Assembly (NCBI RefSeq): GCF_000002995.4
Contig: NW_025062476.1
Coordinates: 9,670,501-9,734,500, forward strand
From: Brugia malayi
Taxonomy: Eukaryota; Nematoda; Chromadorea; Rhabditida; Onchocercidae
Reading direction: 5' to 3'
Length of the DNA stretch: 64,000 nt
The notes beneath the pieces are model-generated. The model worked only from the letters and a program-made list of their open reading frames with translations. It was not told the DNA's origin and made no database searches. The position numbers were made by a program, and so were the translations under genes. Shown one piece after another: positions 57,913 through 64,000 of the stretch. The stretch's first letter is position 1, and every line of letters starts with the position of its first letter.

Positions 57913-58790
57913 CTCGCGTATACATATAAATGAAAGCAATTGAGTCGCCTTATTTAATGGTATTAGAATTTGTTATTTTTCTTATTATTCGATACAATTA
58001 ATAATCCTTTCCTTCCGGAAAAAAAAACCATTCGGCAGACTTTCGCTTTTCCTAAAATAGCTCTCTTATTTATAGTAGCAACAAGACACAGACAATGCAG
58101 AATTATTCGAATGTTTTCTTAAAGTGTTACTCATTACTTTAGTTATTCATCCCAAGTAAAAAATTTAAAAAATATACATTAACTAATTTAAATGATCAGA
58201 AATGCTTTGCCAATATCATTATCATTTGAAGCAGAGCACCTAAACCAAAATCTATATCAGAATTTCGATGAAAGATTTGTTGAACATTGCTGATCTAGTA
58301 AAATTTATTCCCCTTTTTGTAATGATTCCTTCTATCTTCTCCTTATTTCTTTAAAGTACACAATGATCCAGATTTTTTGAACTGAAAAATTTTTGTTCAA
58401 AAATTAACAAAGAAGAAGAAGTATGAGTTACTACGCCAGAACAAGGTCAGATGATGTTTGTTGTCATTTCAAAATATTGAATGTCTAATCTATCGGTCAA
58501 TCAATCTATTCGTGTACGCAATACATGAAAGAGCATCACATTCAAGTATTATTAATACAATATCTGAAATAACTATAGACACTTCCTATGCATAAAACAA
58601 GTGAAAAAAATGAGGTCACTGGGTAAGCCATATTCTTATCAGGTGATGAAAATAGCAGGTGATGGAAAATGAAATGAATGTAAATTAAAAGAAATGATAT
58701 TATCACTTAAAAACAGGTAGTGTGATGTTAACAAATGATTAAATGCATAAAGTTAATTGAATTCTGAATTGAAAATTCTAACAAAATCGA

Positions 58791-58811
58791 TTTTTTTTTT
58801 TTTTTTTTTAA
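58791..58811. repeat. Poly-T tract
   Basis: About 20 consecutive T. Confidence 0.8.
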
Positions 58812-59729
58812 AGCAATCAAAAATTTTCAATGCTTTTTTGTCAGCAGAATTTCACAAAAAAAGAAACCTTTTGAAATGGTGTGAAAAGGATTCTGAATGA
58901 CATTAGAATAATCAAAGACGAAGAAAACGATAGAATGAAATAATAGCGCAAATAGTTCACTGCGTTTTCAAGAAAAATAGTTCCTAATGAATCATCAACA
59001 AACCTTTTTCTCTTGTTATGAGATGGCGAGTAATAATATCGTGATTTTATTAATTAAATTATTTAATATGTGCTTGTTGTATATATTTAAGTAATCAGGG
59101 CTAAAAATCATTGCTACATTCCTGGAAAAAAAAAATTGAGTATTTTCAGCAATTGATATTTCTGATTTTGAGGAGGTTTCTTGTCTTACTGCAAGTAATC
59201 TTAATCACATCGTCATTAATAATTTCTGGAATCTTTTATGGCTGCCAGCAAAACATTCTTTGAGCCAGTATAAGAGTAGCACAAAAAGACACGCTACACG
59301 CTGAGATTTGACGTGAATACGATAGTATGTTTATATTTATTCACAATATTCAAAATGACTTAACAAAAAAAGTCTGTGAGTTTAATGTTTTAATTGTAGC
59401 ATAGAAGGTGCGGACTGAAGGCGAAGATATATATGATTGTATAACACTCTACCTTACGTCAACTTATAGGCGGTTCTCACGCCAAACAAGTAAGTATTAG
59501 TTTGGTTATTAACCAATGTAGTAATGCTATGATTCATTTGCAACTGATCACACCTATGTGAGATTTCATCAAGTGAGATTCTCTGAAAACACGAAAATAA
59601 ATAGTAATATAAACACAAATTAATTCATTAGCTATACTGATCCAAAAAGTCTATAAGTAGAACTGATGGTAAATAGTAAGGTATACTAGTGATGCACTCA
59701 TTTATGCTGCGGATTTCAGCTTATTTCTT

Positions 59730-59811
59730 AATAAGAATGATTGATTTTCAAGTATTGATTTTCAATGATTGATTTTAATGATTTTCAATAAGAATGATTG
59801 ATTTTCAAGTA
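59730..59811. repeat. Minisatellite-like repeat
   Basis: A 25-bp unit, AATAAGAATGATTGATTTTC plus AAGTA, occurs at 59730-59754 and 59787-59811, with partial TGATTTTCAA units between. Confidence 0.85.
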
Positions 59812-60027
59812 AGCACCGGAAATCTGTTCTCATTGCTTTTATCGAACATTGTTAGGTCGTTTCATTGAGAGATGTTGGAGACGTTCCGTTGGAACTAAAA
59901 AACTTGTTTTTTGGAATATTCATTTAGCAGTAGCAGGAAGGAATCGATGTTATATGAACTTTTTGGAATCTGGTAGTTGTTTTAGTTTAGAAACAATTCT
60001 CTCATAGCTAAGCATTTATATTTTTCC

Positions 60028-63000
60028 TTAAAATTTAATAAAATGCTGAGAAAAATTAATCCAACTTTGTGTTTTATCAAACTGCTTGCATCCATTCTCG
60101 AAATAAATCAATCCATACTGCTGATGCTCTTGAAAATATTCAGGGCTTGATAATGAATTTTCATCATACAACAAACATTTGCCCAAATTAACAACAAATG
60201 CTGCCGACTGCAAGTTCAAAATTAAATGAATTAAAAAGATCAAGCCACTATATTCTAAAAGATTTTAGAAATTATAGTCACGAACTGTTTGGAAAACAAA
60301 ATAAAAATGTACAACGATAAGAAGATTAAATTTTATAAGAGATATTAGCAGTCCTATTTCCATTTCATGTCAAAACTCAGAACTTTAATGTAAAAAAAAG
60401 TATTAGTTGAATGAATCATTAAATTTCTTATGGAAAAATGCTTTGTATTATCACTAGAAGATATAATCTGGTGAATGACAGAACAGATTTTGTGAAAAAT
60501 TATATAAGTTAAATGATATGCAACTGTCTTGCTTAGGAAGAAGTTGGTACTAACAAAGAATACCTTGCAGTGAAAATGAGGTGCCAAGACACATAGCTCA
60601 ATGCACGCATGTAATCCTTGATGACCTCTCGGAATACCGTCAAAAATTTCTCGAGGCTTAATATCGATCACATAATCCAGAAACGCAATAAATTCAGAAC
60701 ATTCTTCGAGAAGAATCAAACTTTCTATAATTATAAGGAGTACGAATTAGCACGACTGCTTATAATATTAGTTCTTTAATTTCCAACTTGAATATTCAAA
60801 TATCTTTTCATTTTTTTTCTAAGACTAATGACTAACAGAACGAGAATTAAACCTGGATAGCAGAATTTCACTGCCGTTCGAATGCTGAAATCGGATTCAG
60901 GTGATGGTGAAAAAGCTAAAGATGCTACAACGGCGTTATTATTGGTATGTGTCACACAATGTCGTTTTACTGCATCATAAGTGAAAGAAGTACAGTCTCT
61001 CCCAGAAACCTATAACTGAAATTATCAATAAAAGTAAATAATCAATACAATTCACTTATTAGTTTTTAAAGTAAGAGAACTGTTAATTGATATCTTTTTC
61101 TGTTCGATTCCTTTATTGATTTATTTATTAGGTAATTAGGTCTCATAAATAATGTGTAAGAACGAACAGTGATAAGGTTACACTTAATTTTGCAAGAGTT
61201 GTACGACCCAGCACTTGTCTTCTTTTGCAACCTGTTCTCTTCTAATACAGCATTTACGATAGTGAGCCATACTTCACGCTCATCGCTTCCACATATTGCT
61301 GCTATGTACTTATTATAGTACTTACAGGTAAGTATTATTAGTTGATAAATGCAACTTCAATGCAAATTATGATACAGTTATACTAATCTCCTTCAAGACT
61401 AATGAGATTTTTTGAGATCAATTCTGTTACGCTATCCGAACTAAAAAGAGTAGCTAATATCATCTACTAGAAATAATTCATGAAATTTCATACGCTCCTC
61501 AAATCTTTGGTTGATGAGAAAGATTTGATGATTAACATCAGTTTCATCGAAAAAGAAAACCTGTTGGAAGAAATCTTTCTGCTCTATTATTTTGCTTAGA
61601 AAGTGTCATGGAGATCGATTTAACTGTCGAAATTGGTATCAACTTATCCAGAATGAGTGTCATCATTTCATTTGGGTTCTAAATAATTGTTTCATCACAA
61701 ACTAAATTTGTAGTAAAAATCTGTCACACATAAATTTCAATTTAGAGTCAATTGAGAAAAGCAAGCAACAGTTTAAGAGAATTCACAACTTGTATTTCTC
61801 TTTAAAGAAGAGCATGATTTTCAGAATTTTTTTGAATTCGCATATGTGGTTTGAGCTATAAAGAACGGAGCTGAATGTGAAAGATAATTTGGTGTTTAGA
61901 TTTCTTCCTAAAATTGACTGAAACTCTGGTAACTGCTATTTTTATATTAGTAAACAGAAGTAAAAGGACGAATTGTTAATTCCACCTCATCTAACTTTTC
62001 CACATCTATTATGGAAGTTTTAATTGGTGATCGTCGTATGTCTTCCGTAACCATTTTCAACAGTTTATTCAAATCAACACCATTTTCCTGACGATCTTTT
62101 TCGAAATTTGCGCTAAGCGTTGTAAGCTTCCTGATGTTTTCGGTGAAAGATAAAGCATCATCAGATGAGTGGGTTTCATGACTTGATTTTTCCAATACTT
62201 TAGTTCTTCTGGATGTTAAATTAATTAAATTTTCTTTGTGTGTGGACAACAACGTTGGAAAAGTTGACATAAAAAATTTGGAAGCTGGTATCATTTGAGC
62301 AGATTCGTCGTAAATTTGATAACCCTTAGAGAGTACCTTTGATAATGCAGTTGGTGAAGAAGTAAAAGTATTAACAGTAATACCATTAGCAGAAACGATA
62401 GTTTTATCAGAAGTAGTTATAATGGAAGTTGCAGTAGTAAGATTCGATTCGTCAAACTTTTCATTCTTCTTAAGTTTTTGTTGACTATCAAAATAATCGA
62501 AATAAGGAGTGGGAGTTATAGCTCGACCACCGGGTGGTATATGAATCAACGGGTTTGCATGCGCTACTGCAGGTCGCTGTAATTCAATAAAACCTGTGTT
62601 TGTGTCATACTTCGGAGTAGATGGTAATGCCTCTGAGATTGCGAATTCTGAACCCAGAAATGTGAGGTTGAAGCCATTTAAAAATTGGTCTGTAAGAGAA
62701 ATTAAAGGTAAAAATATGCCAAATTGATAACAGCTAAATAATGTAAATGAAATAATTGTAAGGATCGAGTAAAATGGAATGGAATTTTAGCGAATGAAGT
62801 AGTAATTTGTTATTAAATTATTTAAACTGATATTAATTCAATGGTTCATATTAAATGCAGTAATTTTATGATCTCTGAAATAACATTTCATGACACTGCT
62901 CTTACTAACATAACGAACGACAGTTCAATCTTACCCAAGCAATTTTTTTCAACTACTCGGAAGTAAATCATGCCACGAGCTATTTGTGAATGTTGCTGAC

Positions 63001-63862
63001 CATCATCCAAGAAATAATGACAAATGTGTTGGAAGGTATCATGAACTGTAGACCGACAGCGAGACTGTAAAGTTACGTTATTGAGAAAGATAAGGAACAA
63101 TAATTACTTGCAAATGGATGGGAAGAAATAGAAACTATAAACTGAAAGGTACTAATCAAACTTAAAAGTATCCAATCAACATCAATATTAACACCTTCTT
63201 CTTTTCACTTGAAAAAGTCAGTGAAGAAATTCCGACATAAATGCCTGCCTATGTATTTATAATCAAGAAATGAAGAAAAATTTAAAACGAAATTCTAAAA
63301 AAAACAAACAAAACTCATAATACCGAAGAAAGAGCACAAAACAGTAAACACTCTTCTGGTGTTTTCATTCGCCACTCGCTATGATATGGTGACAAATCCG
63401 ATAGCTGTTGACCAATGTGTTGTTCGAAACATGGTTTCAAAGCTTTAACGGATATTTTTTAAATTTAAAATAATTTTATGTTGAAACTGAAAATTGCCTA
63501 TTCGGAGAAAGAAGAAAAGGTGCAGAAATCAACGGTTCCACGTTTACTTCTATTTGCTTTCATTGTTATATAATGCAATCCATAATATCACTAATCATGC
63601 CCATTAACTATTATTAATATTCGTTTGAATTAAGTTATAACTTATTTTACTAGACAGAGAATAAGAAGAACTTGTAAGATTCTTATGGAGGAAGAATGAA
63701 ATTAGCAGCGACTACGAGTGAAAGATCACTAATTAATAAAAATAGTGAAAACTAAAATTTACCATCAATGTTCGATTTGCAGTTACCTATTGCGGATAAT
63801 AATAAAATAAGGAGCGACGGCAAATTAATGAAAGAATCAGTGAAGGCAACAGTAATAGCCAT
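60028..63862 (-). CDS. Secreted PAN/Apple-domain protein with Ser/Thr-rich linker
   Basis: Seven exons join in frame: 63763-63862, 63324-63442, 62935-63064, about 61956-62689, 60853-61009, 60564-60724 and 60028-60207, giving about 526 aa. Exon 1 is a signal peptide (core LPSLLILLLSAIGN). Residues 38-115 form a PAN/Apple module: PCFEQHIGQQL, TPEECLLFC, SRCRSTVHDTFQHIC. A polar linker of about 240 residues rich in S, T and K follows. The C-terminal part has GRDCTSFTYDAVKRHC, the second half of a PAN module, then ACIELCVLAPHFHCKSAAFV with GKCLLYDEN, another PAN. PAN modules in nematode apical extracellular matrix proteins (NOAH, LET-653 type) mediate matrix interactions; here no ZP domain is seen. 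The 3' boundary of exon 4 is ambiguous (61956 or 61986), and an exon supplying the first half of the second PAN may be missing. Confidence 0.75.
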
Positions 63863-64000
63863 TTGATAAATGTTGAATGGTCGAAAGGGAGAAGACTGGT
63901 AAATTTTAAAAGCTGACAAAAAGATGGGATGTTTTCAGTGAAAGGAACAACACAGGAATCAACTTTATTAATTGTATGTGGGTGTGCATTTGTGTCTGTG

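Larger units (their letters stand above)
51982..60027. other. Large intergenic region, no gene supported
   Basis: The first 350 bases upstream of SLC33A1 are less AT-rich and may be its promoter. Beyond this it is very AT-rich. It has three A-tracts (52540-52665), a duplicated 39-bp element containing TCACGTGA (54377-54519), a T-tract (58791-58811), a CA microsatellite (57897-57912) and a 25-bp repeat (59730-59811). Short open frames show no domains. Confidence 0.6.

Noticed and set aside
61150..61320. Open stretch on the minus strand (CGSDEREVWLTIVNAVLEEN) in a PAN-gene intron
   Set aside because: Does not resemble the first half of a PAN module and has no good splice pair.

Overview
The window looks like nuclear DNA of a parasitic nematode, most likely a filarial or other spirurid. 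It is AT-rich, with many short introns ending in TTTCAG/TTGCAG. Several genes have a splice-acceptor-like site a few bases before the ATG, as expected for spliced-leader trans-splicing. It encodes a nematode-restricted major sperm protein (MSP) domain protein. The species cannot be named from sequence alone. Splice models were built by hand: I joined exons by reading frame, splice sites and remembered family patterns, so individual boundaries may be off by a few bases.

Layout, left to right. 0.2-1.2 kb: 5' end of a CHD3/CHD4 (Mi-2)-type chromatin remodeller on the minus strand, running off the left edge. 1.2-9.7 kb: gene-poor, with a U6 snRNA gene at 4.26 kb, a decayed tRNA-like element at 5.2 kb and simple repeats. 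9.7-12.5 kb: a six-exon MADF-BESS type protein on the plus strand. 12.5-17.5 kb: no gene seen. 17.5-23.2 kb: complete 18-exon MCM2 on the minus strand. 24.6-25.7 kb: MSP-domain protein with a long Lys/Glu tail on the minus strand. 27.6-30.9 kb: two small, probably secreted, cysteine-repeat proteins on the plus strand. 31.8-38.3 kb: a 22-exon KNL-1/Spc105/KNL1-like kinetochore scaffold on the minus strand. 39.5-40.6 kb: ribosomal protein L26 on the plus strand, divergent from knl-1. 43.7-52.0 kb: SLC33A1-type acetyl-CoA transporter on the minus strand, with a possible LC8-like dynein light chain nested in its 4 kb intron on the other strand. 52-60 kb: gene-free, very AT-rich. 60.0-63.9 kb: a secreted PAN/Apple-domain protein on the minus strand.

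Most genes are unrelated housekeeping or cell-division functions (replication licensing, kinetochore, translation, ER acetyl-CoA import, chromatin) and do not form one pathway. MCM2 and KNL-1 both serve the cell cycle and both have E2F-like motifs upstream. The lineage-specific material is the MSP-tail protein, the cysteine-repeat pair and the PAN protein. I see no CRISPR array, phage, operon of prokaryotic type or clear Wolbachia insertion. No obviously new multi-gene system is present; the best candidates for novelty are the cysteine-repeat pair and the divergent repeats of KNL-1.
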